Part shown: positions 20,321 through 30,717 of the stretch, piece after piece
Position numbering within the stretch: the stretch's first letter is position 1
Layout of the letters: the number at the start of each line of letters is the position of its first letter
From: Vibrio furnissii CIP 102972
GTDB taxonomy: Bacteria > Pseudomonadota > Gammaproteobacteria > Enterobacterales > Vibrionaceae
Assembly: GCF_000176175.1 (NCBI RefSeq)
Contig: NZ_ACZP01000012.1
Location: forward strand, 62,001-126,000
Length of the DNA: 64,000 bases
Direction: 5' to 3'
Made by a program: the position numbers and the translations under genes
The notes under the pieces: generated by a model
Database searches by the model: none
Seen by the model: only the letters and a program-made list of their open reading frames with translations
What the model was told of the DNA's origin: nothing

Positions 20321-21643
20321 TTACCCCAAACTCAAGACGTTTTTCAGCATGCTTACGCACATCTCATACGGCACGGAATCTTTCATGCCCTGTTGCAGGT
20401 AGTTGTCCAACTTTGGTTTCAAGGTAAAGGCACTGTCGATGGCCTGATCGGTGCCCGGCTTGTACGCGCCAATCGACACCAGATCTTGGTTCTTGCGGCA
20501 AATAGACAGAATCTGACGCACGGCTTTTGACATCAGAACATGTTCATCGGTGGTGATTTGCGGCATGACCCGGCTGACGGATTTCTCGACGTCAATCGCA
20601 GGGTAATGACCAGCATCGGCCATTTCACGCGAAAGCACGATGTGACCATCGAGGATCGCTCGCGACGCATCGGCAATCGGATCTTGCAAATCATCGCCTT
20701 CGGTCAGCACGGTAAAAAATGCGGTAATTGAGCCTTGATGCGGGCCACCGTTACCGGCACGTTCCACCAGCGCAGGCAGTTTCGCAAACACCGATGGCGG
20801 ATACCCTTTGGTCGCGGGCGGTTCACCGACCGACAGCGCGATTTCACGCTGAGCCTGAGCGAAACGGGTCAACGAGTCCATCAGCAGCAACACATCCAAA
20901 CCTTGATCGCGGAAATACTCCGCAATGGTCAGGGCCGTTTGGCACCCTTTCAAGCGCATCAGCGGTGACGCATCGGCAGGCGCCGCAACCACAACAGAAC
21001 GTTGCCGGCCATCGACGCCTAAAATTTCTTCAATAAATTCTTTTACTTCGCGGCCACGTTCACCAATCAGCCCGACCACCACCACTTGCGCTGTGGTGCC
21101 ACGCGTCATCATGCCCAGCGTGACCGATTTACCCACACCGGAACCGGCAAACAGCCCGATACGTTGGCCTTTGCCAACGGTCAGCAGCCCATTGATCGCT
21201 TTGATGCCCACATCGAGCGGCTCGCTGATCGGTTTACGGGCCAGCGGGTTAATCGGCTGCGCATTGAACGAGGCGCGTTGGTCGGTATAAATCGGCCCCA
21301 GCCCATCAAGTGGATTGCCCACGCCATCAATCACGCGCCCGAGCAGTTCCATGCCCACCGACAAACCTGCTTCTTCAGTGAGCGGTGTCACTTTTGCACC
21401 GGGCAGGACACCCGTGATCTGTTCACTCGGCATCAAAAACAGACTGTCCCCAGAAAAGCCCACCACCTCCGCTTCCATTTCACCGGACATGGTTTGCACT
21501 TTGCACAGCGAACCTATCGGCGCTCGACAGCCAGTGGCTTCAAGCGTCAGCCCCACCACGCGAATTAACTTACCGGACGCCACTGGGCGACTGGTGAGTC
21601 CTTCGGTTTTGTACTGCGCTAAACGATCCGCCAGTGCCAGCAT
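20321..21643 (-). CDS. fliI: Flagellum-specific ATPase FliI
   Basis: FliI is the hexameric F1-like ATPase of the flagellar export apparatus. The 440-residue protein has the P-loop [11 protein letters not shown] (about 162-172), the [15 protein letters not shown]alker B and signature region, and the ATPase alpha/beta motif near [11 protein letters not shown]. Its ATG overlaps the fliH stop by one base (TAATG), which suggests translational coupling. Confidence 0.97.
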   Translation of the reverse strand: MLALADRLAQYKTEGLTSRPVASGKLIRVVGLTLEATGCRAPIGSLCKVQTMSGEMEAEVVGFSGDSLFLMPSEQITGVLPGAKVTPLTEEAGLSVGMELLGRVIDGVGNPLDGLGPIYTDQRASFNAQPINPLARKPISEPLDVGIKAINGLLTVGKGQRIGLFAGSGVGKSVTLGMMTRGTTAQVVVVGLIGERGREVKEFIEEILGVDGRQRSVVVAAPADASPLMRLKGCQTALTIAEYFRDQGLDVLLLMDSLTRFAQAQREIALSVGEPPATKGYPPSVFAKLPALVERAGNGGPHQGSITAFFTVLTEGDDLQDPIADASRAILDGHIVLSREMADAGHYPAIDVEKSVSRVMPQITTDEHVLMSKAVRQILSICRKNQDLVSIGAYKPGTDQAIDSAFTLKPKLDNYLQQGMKDSVPYEMCVSMLKNVLSLG

Positions 21644-22446
21644 TATTCATTACCTTGTTGATGACGATTGGTGCCACAAAAACTGTGTAGCACGTTGCGA
21701 ATGCGCTCTTCCATGCGGTAGTTCACACTCGATTCCGCCGCTTCAATTTGCACATCGCCTCGGTTGAGCGCGGGCTCATTGACCAACGTCCAGTGACGCT
21801 GCTCCAGCTCTTGCTCGCCGTACGCTTGCTTGATGATGTCGCCATCGTCTGGATTGAGTTTGAGCGTGATGGCGTGGCCTGCAATCGGCAGCGCTTCAAC
21901 AGAAGCTTTGACGGTGTCGAGGATGACTTGCGGATTGGTCTGCACTTCAACGTGCACCACTTCTTTCACCAGCGTCAGTACCATGTCCACCAGCTGTTTT
22001 TCCACCTGCGCGTTCATCAGCTCCAGTGGCTGCGCAAACTGATTGGCTAGACCGACGAAGGTATGTACATGCTCTTCAATCACCGATTGACCCGCTTGCA
22101 GCCCTTCGTCTTTCCCGGCAACCAGTCCTTCTTCATGGCCAGTCTGAAAACCGGCCTCTTTGCCTTGTTCGAATCCTTGCTGATAGCCTTCGGCTTGTCC
22201 CTGCTCAAGACCTTCCTGATGGGCAAGCTGCTTGATCAGTTCGATGTCTTGCTCAGTCAGTTGAACCGGCTCTTCATTCTCCGGTTCATCAAAACTCGGC
22301 ATCCAGCTGGGATCGTAGTTCATCGCCGTTTCACGAGCGTGTTTATGCGTTTCCGCGCCATAGTCTGGCAGCCCCCACTTTTTCGGAGGCTCCACTGTGT
22401 TATCCGACCCTAAACGAATAAAACCGCGTTTTCTATCACCTGACAT
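21643..22446 (-). CDS. fliH: Flagellar assembly protein FliH
   Basis: FliH anchors the FliI ATPase to the C-ring through FliN. The 267-residue protein has an acidic N-terminus, then a run of GxxxG-type repeats ([20 protein letters not shown], about 95-130) typical of the FliH family, and a C-terminal domain. A strong hairpin with a T tract lies between fliG and this gene. Its stop shares a base with the fliI start. Confidence 0.93.
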   Translation of the reverse strand: MSGDRKRGFIRLGSDNTVEPPKKWGLPDYGAETHKHARETAMNYDPSWMPSFDEPENEEPVQLTEQDIELIKQLAHQEGLEQGQAEGYQQGFEQGKEAGFQTGHEEGLVAGKDEGLQAGQSVIEEHVHTFVGLANQFAQPLELMNAQVEKQLVDMVLTLVKEVVHVEVQTNPQVILDTVKASVEALPIAGHAITLKLNPDDGDIIKQAYGEQELEQRHWTLVNEPALNRGDVQIEAAESSVNYRMEERIRNVLHSFCGTNRHQQGNE

Positions 22447-22467
22447 GGTTCACATCCTACCCAAAGA

Positions 22468-22501
22468 TAAAAAGGGCCCGCTGATTCAGCTGGCCCTTGG
22501 C
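22468..22501 (-). terminator. Terminator-like hairpin between fliG and fliH
   Basis: On the minus strand, AAGGGCCAGCTG pairs with CAGCGGGCCCTT (11 of 12 pairs, 3-base loop) and runs into TTTTTATCTTT. It begins just after the fliG stop, inside an operon otherwise expected to be continuous. It could reduce expression of fliHIJ relative to fliEFG. Confidence 0.75.
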
Positions 22502-22502
22502 A

Positions 22503-23555
22503 TTACAAGAATTCGTCTGCCCCGCCAGACAACATGAGTTCTCCGTTGTCGGCCATTCGGCGGGCAATCGCCAAAATTTCTTTCTGCGCCGCTTCCACAT
22601 CGGAGACCTTGATGGGCGGCATCGCCTCGAGGTCGTCTTTCATCAGTTCAGCAGCACGTTTCGACATGTTCTTGAAGATCTTGTCGCGCAGCGTATCGTC
22701 GGCGCCTTTGAGTGCTTTTTGCAGCACATCTTGAGGCACATCGCGTAGCAGTTTCTGAATCCCTTGATCGTCGACTTCGACCAAGTTCTCGAATACAAAC
22801 ATCAGATCCTGAATCTGCGTTGCCAAGTCTTCGTCTTGGTCGCGCATCTGGTCCATCAACACACCTTCGATGTTGTTGTCCAGGTAGTTCATGATATCTG
22901 CGGCTGCTTTCAGGCCGCCAATTTTCGCAGCTTGCGCGCCCGCTTGACCAGCGAACTGTTTCTCCATGATTTCGTTCAACTCCGCCAATGCCGATGGTTG
23001 AACTTCTTCCAAGTTGGCAATTCGCATCATCAAATCAAGGCGATCCCGTTCAGAGAACTGCGCCAGAATCTCGGCGGATTGATCCGGTTCGAGGTACGAC
23101 AACACGATGGTTTGAATTTGCGGGTGCTCGTTGACGATGATACTCGCCACCTGACGGGGATCCATCCACTTGAGCGAGTCCAGACCTTTTGAGCCGGTAC
23201 CGAGCAGAATTTGATCCACCAAGTTATTGGCTTTGTCTTCACCCAGAGCGGCGATCAACGCATTACGCATGAAATCTTCGCTGCCCATACCGATATTGGT
23301 GTACTTCTGAATATCTTCCAAAAACGCGCGGTGCACGGCACTCACTTTGTCTTGGCTTAAATCTTTGGCGCGGGCCATGGCACTACCCACGCGCTGAACC
23401 TGTTTCGGTTCTAAATGACGAATAATACCCGCGGCATCTTCTTCATTGAGGCTGAGCAGCAAAATGGCAGCCCGCTCTTCGCCGGGAATATTGGAAATAT
23501 CAACCGATGATTCGACCACTTCACCACCATCTTTTTTTACGATTTCGTTAGGCAT
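22503..23555 (-). CDS. fliG: Flagellar motor switch protein FliG
   Basis: FliG joins the MS ring to the C-ring, and its C-terminal charged ridge meets the stator. The 350-residue protein shows the FliG N domain (AAILLLSLNEEDAAGIIRHL), a middle domain with the EHPQ motif (NEHPQIQTIVLSYL, about 127-140) and a C-terminal domain ending in KEILAIARRMADNGELML, with the torque helix upstream. It overlaps the end of fliF by 8 bp. Confidence 0.97.
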   Translation of the reverse strand: MPNEIVKKDGGEVVESSVDISNIPGEERAAILLLSLNEEDAAGIIRHLEPKQVQRVGSAMARAKDLSQDKVSAVHRAFLEDIQKYTNIGMGSEDFMRNALIAALGEDKANNLVDQILLGTGSKGLDSLKWMDPRQVASIIVNEHPQIQTIVLSYLEPDQSAEILAQFSERDRLDLMMRIANLEEVQPSALAELNEIMEKQFAGQAGAQAAKIGGLKAAADIMNYLDNNIEGVLMDQMRDQDEDLATQIQDLMFVFENLVEVDDQGIQKLLRDVPQDVLQKALKGADDTLRDKIFKNMSKRAAELMKDDLEAMPPIKVSDVEAAQKEILAIARRMADNGELMLSGGADEFL

Positions 23556-25290
23556 TTTGCATCCAGTTCTTCACAACTTGAGCCGCCAATTCAGGCTCGT
23601 TGGCCACCAGAGCACGTACTGCTTTCAGCACATCCTCATCCTTGTGTAGATTTGGCAGGTCGATGCCTGAACCAAATTCGAACAGCTCGCCACCTTCAAT
23701 GTCTGAGCCAATCAGGCTGGTTTCACCATCCGCACCGATAGGCAACCCATCCGGTCCGTACAGTTGTTCGTCGTCTTCTGCCGCTGGGTTGAGCAGTTTC
23801 TTCAATGCTGGACGCACCAGCACCAACACCACCACAATAATCACCAACGCACTTGCCAACCAACGAATCCAATCGCTGAAGTTCGGGTTATCCCAAATCG
23901 GCACATCCGCCAATTGGTCCATCTCCGGCTCAGCAAACTGCATGCTCAGCACATTCAGCAAGTCGCCACGATTTTCATTGTAGCCAACGGTGCCGATCAG
24001 CACCTGACGAATCGAGTTCAGTTCACTCTCGCTCAGTGGCGTATAAGTCACTTCACCGGTATCAGCGTTAACGCTAGAACGGTTCTTCACCGCGACCGCC
24101 ACGGTTTGACGGTTAATCACCCCGGTTTGTTTGCGTTCATGACTGATGGTGGTATCCAGCTCAAAGTTACGCGTGGCTTCTTTGTGCACGGAGCCTTGCC
24201 CCATCACCGAACCATCTTTCATCTGCGCCACATCTTGCGGAATCGACGCATCTGCCGGCGGTTGGTTACTTAGCGCACCCGGCACGCCAGCAACCACGTT
24301 ACCGTTGTTGTAATCTTCCAGTGTGTATTCACTACGAGTGGCAGGTGTGTTCGGATCGAAGCGCTTGCGTGTTTGTTCAATCGCACTGAAGTCGAGTTCA
24401 ATGTCCACCTGCGCGGTGTAGTTGCCTAACCCCAAAATCGGAATGAGGACTGAATCAATTTTGTCACGCAGGTTTTGCTCTTGTTTGCGCTCCAGCTCTT
24501 GCTCTTTGCGACGAGCAGCCGAGACCGGATCTTGCGAGCCTGAGCTCAGCAGACGGCCGTGTTGATCGGTGACTGTGACACGCGTCGGCGTCATGCCCGG
24601 TACGGCACTCGCCACCATATCAACGATCGAATCGACTTCTTCTTGTTTGAGGTTAGAGCCTGTGCGCAGGGTTAAGAAGACCGACGCGGAGGCTTCTTGA
24701 TTATGACGCACAAACACGCTCTGTTTTGGCAACGCCAACAACACACGTGCTTTGTTCACTTGACGCATCTCTTCAATGGCTTTGCCGAGCTGACGCTCGC
24801 GGCTCAGTTTGAGACGCTCTTGCTCAAGGCGTTGAGACACACCAAAGCCCATGTCTTGCAGCAGAATGTCATCTCCCGCTTGACGAGACTGGTTAAGCCC
24901 GGCGCGAACCATGTTGAGTTTGATGCTGTTGTAATCGCTGTTCGGCACCAGAATGGTATTGCCGTCCAGTTTGTAGGTCTGTTTCTGTTGGTCGAGATAA
25001 TCCAACACTGGGATCAGTTCTTCGGTTTCATAGGCGCCTAGGGGACGCATTTCTGGCTCTTTGACCCAGAAAAAGAGCATCACAATCAAAGCCACACAGA
25101 TCGAAATCGACAGCACCAGCACGATCTGACGCAGCAGGTCGAGATCGCCCATGGCAAAATCAAGTTTGGAGGAGCTTTTTTCGTCTAAATCCGGGTTTTG
25201 CGCACCACCGTCAAGGTCGGTGCTGGACACCAATCCATGTTCACCGCCGTTAGACAGTGCCAGATCCGTCGTTTGCTTATCGTCAGCCAC
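23548..25290 (-). CDS. fliF: Flagellar MS-ring protein FliF
   Basis: FliF forms the membrane-supramembrane ring, the foundation of the basal body. The 580-residue protein has a membrane helix near 50-70 (IVLVLSISICVALIVMLFFW), two ring-building domains with ALPKQSVFVRHNQEASASVF, and a second membrane helix near 470. The C-terminal tail binds FliG. Start is GTG at 25290. It follows fliE by 16 bp. Confidence 0.96.
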   Translation of the reverse strand: MADDKQTTDLALSNGGEHGLVSSTDLDGGAQNPDLDEKSSSKLDFAMGDLDLLRQIVLVLSISICVALIVMLFFWVKEPEMRPLGAYETEELIPVLDYLDQQKQTYKLDGNTILVPNSDYNSIKLNMVRAGLNQSRQAGDDILLQDMGFGVSQRLEQERLKLSRERQLGKAIEEMRQVNKARVLLALPKQSVFVRHNQEASASVFLTLRTGSNLKQEEVDSIVDMVASAVPGMTPTRVTVTDQHGRLLSSGSQDPVSAARRKEQELERKQEQNLRDKIDSVLIPILGLGNYTAQVDIELDFSAIEQTRKRFDPNTPATRSEYTLEDYNNGNVVAGVPGALSNQPPADASIPQDVAQMKDGSVMGQGSVHKEATRNFELDTTISHERKQTGVINRQTVAVAVKNRSSVNADTGEVTYTPLSESELNSIRQVLIGTVGYNENRGDLLNVLSMQFAEPEMDQLADVPIWDNPNFSDWIRWLASALVIIVVVLVLVRPALKKLLNPAAEDDEQLYGPDGLPIGADGETSLIGSDIEGGELFEFGSGIDLPNLHKDEDVLKAVRALVANEPELAAQVVKNWMQNA

Positions 25291-25306
25291 AGTTCACACC
25301 CTACAC

Positions 25307-25618
25307 TTACACTGGCATGTTCATCAGTTCTTTGTACGCTTCAACAAGCTTGTTGCGTACTTGAATCGTGGCTTCAAAGGCCACACTCGACTTGTTGCGG
25401 GCGATCATGACGTCCGACAGGGAAACCCCTTCGTCCCCACGGTCAAAACGCATCTGTAAATCGCTGGAAGTTTTTTGCAGTCCGTTCACATTATTGATGG
25501 CTTGAGTGAGCATATCGCCAAAGTCAGCGCCAACTTTTTGTCCTGTTGCTGCCGGACGACTGTTGGCCGCTTCCACCATCATCGCCTGCATTTCGCTTTG
25601 TATGCCGTCTAGTCTCAT
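25307..25618 (-). CDS. fliE: Flagellar hook-basal body protein FliE
   Basis: FliE connects the MS ring to the rod and is the first exported rod component. The family domain (about 20-103) ends KLVEAYKELMNMPV. ATG at 25618 gives 103 residues, with AGAGG five to six bases upstream. An ATG three bases earlier is also possible, and an upstream in-frame TTG is less likely. It heads the fliEFGHIJ operon behind a sigma54 promoter. Confidence 0.92.
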   Translation of the reverse strand: MRLDGIQSEMQAMMVEAANSRPAATGQKVGADFGDMLTQAINNVNGLQKTSSDLQMRFDRGDEGVSLSDVMIARNKSSVAFEATIQVRNKLVEAYKELMNMPV

Positions 25619-25671
25619 CATTACCTCTGATGCCAATTCTTTGACTCAAACCATTCTCTGTGTATGAATGC

Positions 25672-25687
25672 AGCAATTACTGTGCCA
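25672..25687 (-). promoter_or_regulatory. Sigma54 promoter of fliEFGHIJ
   Basis: TGGCACAGTAATTGCT on the minus strand has the canonical -24 GG and -12 GC, 10 bases apart. It lies about 55 bp before the fliE ATG and just past the flrC stop. FlrC is the expected activator. Confidence 0.85.
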
Positions 25688-25705
25688 CACTCCGTACGAC
25701 TGCCG

Positions 25706-27112
25706 TTAACCCGGAATATCGATTCCCGCATCGCGCATTTTAGCTAGTTTGTAGCGCAATGTGCGAGGACTAATCCCCAGCTTTTCAGCCATTTCTTTGC
25801 GGCGGCCGTGACATTCCACCAAGGTTTCCATGATGATGGCGTATTCCTGATCGCGCAGCTCACCCCCCAGGCCCGCGCCCGTGTTGATGGATTTGGCAAA
25901 ATCAACGTCCGCCACCGGTTTGATTTCTGGCGTGGCAACGTCTCCCGTTTCCACCACCCGTTGCAAACTTGACGCATCCTGCCAATCAAGCCCTTCCAAC
26001 AGAATGTGCTCTTGGTCGATGTTGTCTTGTTCACTCAAAATCAGCGCGCGCTGAATCACGTTGTCGAGTTCACGCACGTTGCCCGGCCAGTTGTAGCTCA
26101 GCAGTTTGGCAATCGCTTGAGGCGACACGGTAGGCACCGCCAACCCCAGTTTCTTACAGTGACGTTCCACCAGATGATTGGCCAGCGGCTCGATGTCCCC
26201 TTTGCGCTCACACAATGCAGGCCAAGCGATGGGGAACACGTTCAAGCGGTAGTATAAGTCTTCACGGAATTTATTTTCTTGCACATACGCTTTGAGATCG
26301 CGGTTACTGGTCGCCAGCACACGCACATCCAGCTTGATGCTCTTGCGGCTTCCTAGGCGTTCCACTTCGCGCTCTTGCAGCACACGCAGCAATTTGGCTT
26401 GCAGGTTTAAGTCCATTTCGCTGATTTCATCGAGCAAAATCGTCCCGCCCTGCGCCTGTTCAAATTTGCCCGGACAAGCTTGCACCGCGCCAGTAAACGC
26501 GCCTTTTTCGTAACCAAACAGCGTGGCTTCGAGCATGTTGTCTGGAATCGCCGCACAGTTGATGGCGACAAACGGGCCATCTTTGCGTGGTGACGCGTTG
26601 TGAATGTAGCGAGACATCACCTCTTTGCCTGAACCACTTGGGCCCAGCACCATCACGTTGGCATCGGTTTTGGCCACTTTGTCGGCCAGCAGCAGTAACT
26701 TTTGGCTTTTCTCATCCGCCACCACCGCATCGCCGTTGTCGTCGGATTTCACCGGCGCGTAGCGACTAACCATGTTCAGCAGCACTTCTGGCGCAAACGG
26801 CTTGGCCATGTAATCAATTGCGCCCTCTTTCATCGCCGAGACCGCATCTTCAATGTTGGCGTAAGCGGTCATCAGCAACACTGGCAAATTAGGCCAATGC
26901 TGTTTGATGTTGCGCAGCAGCGCCAAACCACCCATACCCGCCATCTGCACATCAGACACCACGATATCCACTGGATAAGTTTTCAGTTTCACCAAAGCGT
27001 CTTCGGCGCAATCGGCTTCCAGCCATTCATAGCCAGCCAGTGCCAAGGTATCGACCAGAGCTTCGCGTAAACCTTCGTCATCTTCAACGATCAGGACTTT
27101 GCTTTGAGCCAT
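25706..27112 (-). CDS. flrC: Sigma54-dependent flagellar response regulator FlrC
   Basis: FlrC is phosphorylated by FlrB and activates the middle-class flagellar promoters with RpoN. The 468-residue protein has a receiver domain with the phosphorylatable Asp54 (VSDVQMAGMGG), an AAA+ domain with Walker A GPSGSGKE, the sigma54-contact loop GAFTGA and ILLDEISEM, and a C-terminal Fis-type helix-turn-helix (EMAEKLGISPRTLRYKLAKM). Three tandem ATGs occur; the third gives the best spacing from GGAG. The first ATG overlaps the flrB stop by 4 bp. Confidence 0.94.
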   Translation of the reverse strand: MAQSKVLIVEDDEGLREALVDTLALAGYEWLEADCAEDALVKLKTYPVDIVVSDVQMAGMGGLALLRNIKQHWPNLPVLLMTAYANIEDAVSAMKEGAIDYMAKPFAPEVLLNMVSRYAPVKSDDNGDAVVADEKSQKLLLLADKVAKTDANVMVLGPSGSGKEVMSRYIHNASPRKDGPFVAINCAAIPDNMLEATLFGYEKGAFTGAVQACPGKFEQAQGGTILLDEISEMDLNLQAKLLRVLQEREVERLGSRKSIKLDVRVLATSNRDLKAYVQENKFREDLYYRLNVFPIAWPALCERKGDIEPLANHLVERHCKKLGLAVPTVSPQAIAKLLSYNWPGNVRELDNVIQRALILSEQDNIDQEHILLEGLDWQDASSLQRVVETGDVATPEIKPVADVDFAKSINTGAGLGGELRDQEYAIIMETLVECHGRRKEMAEKLGISPRTLRYKLAKMRDAGIDIPG

Positions 27113-27114
27113 CA

Positions 27115-28167
27115 TCATTCTCCAGTGTCTGATTGAGAAATAGGTGATTGACGTTCCAGAGGCAGACACATGGTGAAACATGCGCCATCCCCCGGTTCAG
27201 AAATCAATTCGAGGCGGCCGTCGTGTGCACGACAGACCATTTGTACCACGGCCAGACCAAGTCCCGTGCCCTGAGAGCGGGTGGTAAAGAATGGCTCCAT
27301 GATTTTTTGTTGGAGCTCTTTCGCCACGCCGGGGCCGTTGTCCTGCACCGAAATTTTGAGTTCGCCGTTGACCGGACGGAAAAACACGTCGATTTGCGCG
27401 CCCTTGCCAACGATTTGGATCGCGTTCATGACGAGGTTACTCAACGCGGAGGCAATCGCATTGACGTTGCCCAACAAAAGCGTCTCTTCCTGCTCCACTT
27501 CTTGACCATAATCGATGTGGCTGTTTTTCACCGCCGTTTCGATCATCGGCATGAATTCGGTCACCAAATCTGCGATCGTAAACGGCTTAATTACTTTGTT
27601 GTCACCACCTTTGGCAAACAACAGCATGTCATTGACCTGCTTTTCCAAGTCATGCAGACGGTCGAGCAATTTGGTCTGAAAGCGATCGCGCGTCGGCTGC
27701 GGCAAATTCGGAGTCGATAAGTTGGCGGCGTAGAGCATCGCACTCGACAGCGGGGTACGCACCTGATGCGCCAAAGACGCCACCATACGACCCAGCGATG
27801 ACAAGCGTTGCAGATCGCTGATGCGCGATTGCAGCAGACGCGTTTCGGTCAGGTCCGTAATCAAGATCAGTTGTCCGGTCGCCGAGGCTGAAATCGCCAA
27901 ACGCACTTTGCGTCCGTTACGCAGTGAGATTTCATGCCCGTCATCTTCACGCGGCGCAAATGCCGCTTGAATCACGGTGTACCAACGTTCGCCGACCAGT
28001 GGCACTTCCAATAAACGGCGTGCTTCCGGGTTGGCTTCGCGCACAATGCCTTGCGTATCTAGCAAAATCACGCCCGCGGGCATCACATCCAGCACTTGTT
28101 GGTAGCGCTCGACCTGATGTTCTAATGAGTCTAAATGTGAATGCTGCTCTTGCGCTGCGTCTTCCAT
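27115..28167 (-). CDS. flrB: Flagellar sensor histidine kinase FlrB
   Basis: FlrB is a cytoplasmic kinase that phosphorylates FlrC. The 350-residue protein has a PAS-like domain (about 25-110), a HisKA domain with the phospho-acceptor in MVASLAHQVRTPLSS (His134) and a HATPase domain with NLVMNAIQI, DNGPGV and GTGLGLAVVQ. It has no membrane segments. ATG at 28167 is used; the frame is open to 28218, but the sigma54 promoter core occupies 28207-28222, which rules out that earlier start. Confidence 0.93.
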   Translation of the reverse strand: MEDAAQEQHSHLDSLEHQVERYQQVLDVMPAGVILLDTQGIVREANPEARRLLEVPLVGERWYTVIQAAFAPREDDGHEISLRNGRKVRLAISASATGQLILITDLTETRLLQSRISDLQRLSSLGRMVASLAHQVRTPLSSAMLYAANLSTPNLPQPTRDRFQTKLLDRLHDLEKQVNDMLLFAKGGDNKVIKPFTIADLVTEFMPMIETAVKNSHIDYGQEVEQEETLLLGNVNAIASALSNLVMNAIQIVGKGAQIDVFFRPVNGELKISVQDNGPGVAKELQQKIMEPFFTTRSQGTGLGLAVVQMVCRAHDGRLELISEPGDGACFTMCLPLERQSPISQSDTGE

Positions 28168-28206
28168 CGTCGAAAATCTGCCTTTAAATACAACAATAGC
28201 CTGACA

Positions 28207-28222
28207 CGCAAGATACATGCCA
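28207..28222 (-). promoter_or_regulatory. Sigma54 promoter of flrBC
   Basis: TGGCATGTATCTTGCG on the minus strand has GG-N10-GC spacing. It stands about 40 bp before flrB and after flrA. In V. cholerae this promoter is activated by FlrA, which fits the layout here. Confidence 0.85.
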
Positions 28223-28293
28223 GGCTATTTCTATTTATTTTCAATTACTTATCGCAATGACAATAAATTGACTCACCAATTGTGAGGTTTAAA

Positions 28294-29760
28294 TCAACGT
28301 TGCATGTTGTATTTGCGCATTTTTTCAACCAGTGTCGTGCGGCGCATACCCAGCATGTCTGCGGCGCGAGCGACGACACCGCCTTGCGCTTCTAACGCCT
28401 GATTAATCAGGTTCACTTCCAAGTCAGCCAACAGCTCTTTCAGGTTGACCCCTTCCGGTGGTAACGACTGCGGCGCATCCAAACGACCATTGAGTTCTTC
28501 TTCCTGATCGAAACTGAATTCTTCCGAGAAGATATCCGACAGCACGTCGCGTTCTTGCTCTTCAACGGAGCTGAAACGGCTCGGCTCGGGTTGGAATTCG
28601 GGAATGTCGCTGTAACGGTACTTGGTTGGCAGATGGTTCACATCGACCAAGCTGTTCGGATACAAGATCACCATGCGCTCGACAAGGTTTGCCAATTCAC
28701 GCACATTACCCGGCCAATCATGTTCCATCAACGAGTTAATCGAACGTGGCGTAAAGCAAATCGGCAACCCGCCTTCCGCTTCCAAGCGCGTCATCAGCTC
28801 TTGCAGCAACAACGGAATGTCTTCTTTACGCTCTTTCAGCGCTGGCATTTCAATTGGGAACACATTGAGGCGGTAGTAGAGATCTTCGCGGAAACGTTGG
28901 TCTTCGATCATGGTTTCCAGATGGCGGTGCGTCGCGGCAATCACGCGGACATTGGCTTTGATGGTGGTGTTGCCACCGACACGCTCAAAGCAACGCTCTT
29001 GCAGTACTCGCAGCAGTTTGACCTGCATGCTCATCGGCATGTCACCGATTTCATCCAAAAACAGCGTGCCACCCTCAGCCAGTTCAAACCGACCTTTGCG
29101 TGACGTGATCGCGCCCGTAAACGCGCCTTTTTCGTGTCCAAACAGCTCGCTTTCTAGTAGCTCGGCCGGAATCGCGCCACAGTTGATCGGCACAAATGGC
29201 CCATTACGACGAGAAGAGTGATAGTGAATATTGCGCGCAACGACTTCTTTACCCGTGCCCGATTCACCCAGAATCAGCACGTTCGCTTCCGTCCCGGACA
29301 CTTGTTCAATCAAATGACGCACTTCTTGAATGCCGTGGCTCTGACCGACCAGACTACGAAATAAGGTGTTTTTGCGGGCGGTTGCCAGCACGTGAATGCC
29401 TTTACGCCCTAAGAATTCTTTGCAGTGTCTCAATGCTTCGCTCAGCTGCGGGTAATTGAGCGGAAAATCCAACTCACCCACAAACTGCGGGAATTCTTCC
29501 AGAGAGTATGGCTGCTTATTCGCCATTAAAAGTGGAATGTGATTGGCCTTTGAAAGAGACTCAGATAGTGATTCAGGCAACGCCTGAGATTGAATCGAAC
29601 CAAGAATGCATCCAGCCCACACAGCAGACCAGTCAATCTGATCCAACTGAGAAGACTCAATCACCTCACATTGCTCTCCTACAAATTCTAATATGGTACT
29701 GAGACTCAGACGAATAGACGGATCGTCCTCGCTCACAAGTAGTTTTGCTAAACCTTGCAT
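28294..29760 (-). CDS. flrA: Flagellar master regulator FlrA (FleQ-type sigma54 activator)
   Basis: FlrA sits at the top of the Vibrio polar-flagellar hierarchy and in V. cholerae is inhibited by cyclic di-GMP. The 488-residue protein equals the V. cholerae length. It has a FleQ-like N-terminal domain without a canonical phospho-acceptor setting (about 1-125), an AAA+ domain with [14 protein letters not shown] and [12 protein letters not shown] (about 135-380), and a C-terminal Fis-type DNA-binding segment ([19 protein letters not shown]). Confidence 0.95.
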   Translation of the reverse strand: MQGLAKLLVSEDDPSIRLSLSTILEFVGEQCEVIESSQLDQIDWSAVWAGCILGSIQSQALPESLSESLSKANHIPLLMANKQPYSLEEFPQFVGELDFPLNYPQLSEALRHCKEFLGRKGIHVLATARKNTLFRSLVGQSHGIQEVRHLIEQVSGTEANVLILGESGTGKEVVARNIHYHSSRRNGPFVPINCGAIPAELLESELFGHEKGAFTGAITSRKGRFELAEGGTLFLDEIGDMPMSMQVKLLRVLQERCFERVGGNTTIKANVRVIAATHRHLETMIEDQRFREDLYYRLNVFPIEMPALKERKEDIPLLLQELMTRLEAEGGLPICFTPRSINSLMEHDWPGNVRELANLVERMVILYPNSLVDVNHLPTKYRYSDIPEFQPEPSRFSSVEEQERDVLSDIFSEEFSFDQEEELNGRLDAPQSLPPEGVNLKELLADLEVNLINQALEAQGGVVARAADMLGMRRTTLVEKMRKYNMQR

Positions 29761-29881
29761 AGGTGAGAATATTTGCCTTAATTCTGGGATGTTGTGGTTG
29801 CACCTTTGAAAATCATCGACAGGCCTTTGATATTTTAATATTCGCCTGACTAAACGATAGACAATCTGTGGAATTCAGCAA

Positions 29882-29914
29882 CAAAAAAGCCACTCGGCTA
29901 GTTAGTGGCTTCTA
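29882..29914 (-). terminator. Terminator of the fliS transcript
   Basis: On the minus strand, AAGCCACT pairs with AGTGGCTT across a loop of about nine bases and is followed by a run of T. It lies about 75 bp after the fliS stop. Confidence 0.8.
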
Positions 29915-29988
29915 TTCTATTTAATTAAAAAAATAAGGCAACCAAGCAATTAGCTGGTGTGATGTTAGTTATAAGTTTCAGAAATATC

Positions 29989-30399
29989 TCACAGTCCCAC
30001 TTCTGAAGCGGTCAAATTGTGATACTCCGCCGGGATCTGATCCCAAGCCGACTTAATCTCACGAATAATGTCGATCACATCATCCAATAGCTGCGGTTCA
30101 TTCTGATGGTTTGCTGCCGTGATCTGCGTGATCATGAACTCGTACAACTGATCGAGATTTTGCGCGATATCGCCGCCATCATCCATCGAAAGGCAGCTAC
30201 GTAGGCTGATAATGATATCTAACGCCTTACCAAGACGTTCACCTTTCGCCGGGATGTTGCCCTGCATCATGGCCGCTTTACCCTGAATCAAACGCTCGAT
30301 AGCACCGGCCATCAGCATTTGCACGATTTTATGCGGTGAGGCCGCACTGAGCTGGCTATCCACTGATACTTTTTTGTACGCCTGTAAAGAACCACGCAT
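29989..30399 (-). CDS. fliS: Flagellin export chaperone FliS
   Basis: FliS binds the C-terminus of flagellin in the cytoplasm and prevents early polymerisation. The 136-residue helical protein shows the family pattern: MRGSLQAYKKVSVDSQLSAA at the N-terminus, then SPHKIVQMLMAGAIERL. It ends the flaG-fliD-flaI-fliS run, 11 bp after flaI. Confidence 0.94.
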   Translation of the reverse strand: MRGSLQAYKKVSVDSQLSAASPHKIVQMLMAGAIERLIQGKAAMMQGNIPAKGERLGKALDIIISLRSCLSMDDGGDIAQNLDQLYEFMITQITAANHQNEPQLLDDVIDIIREIKSAWDQIPAEYHNLTASEVGL

Positions 30400-30410
30400 A
30401 GTCTTCCTCT

Positions 30411-30716
30411 TTATAAAAACTTTTTGTATTGCTGAACTGATTTATTACCGTGGCGATATTTATGAAGCGTTTTGCCTATCGCGGCGGTTTTTAACTGCAT
30501 CAATTCAACAAGATGTTGTGTATCTTGAACGGCATCACGCCACTCATTGGAACGCGCAAAGCCCGGATGCTCTGACACGTAGGTCAGAAGCTCCTGCAAT
30601 AACTGTTCTCTTTTATCGACCAGCGCGGTAATTTCTTCACTGTTTATGTCATCAACTGCAAGCTTTTCTTTCATTTGGTGATTCAAATCACACAATGCTT
30701 GAAGTGTATTCATCAT
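30411..30716 (-). CDS. flaI: Flagellar protein FlaI (FliT-like chaperone)
   Basis: This 101-residue helical protein lies between fliD and fliS, the place of flaI in Vibrio and of fliT in enterics. Sequence similarity to FliT is not obvious by eye, but size and position suggest a FliD or export chaperone. Two tandem ATGs (30716 and 30713) are possible starts. It begins 1 bp after the fliD stop. Confidence 0.75.
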   Translation of the reverse strand: MMNTLQALCDLNHQMKEKLAVDDINSEEITALVDKREQLLQELLTYVSEHPGFARSNEWRDAVQDTQHLVELMQLKTAAIGKTLHKYRHGNKSVQQYKKFL

Positions 30717-30717
30717 C

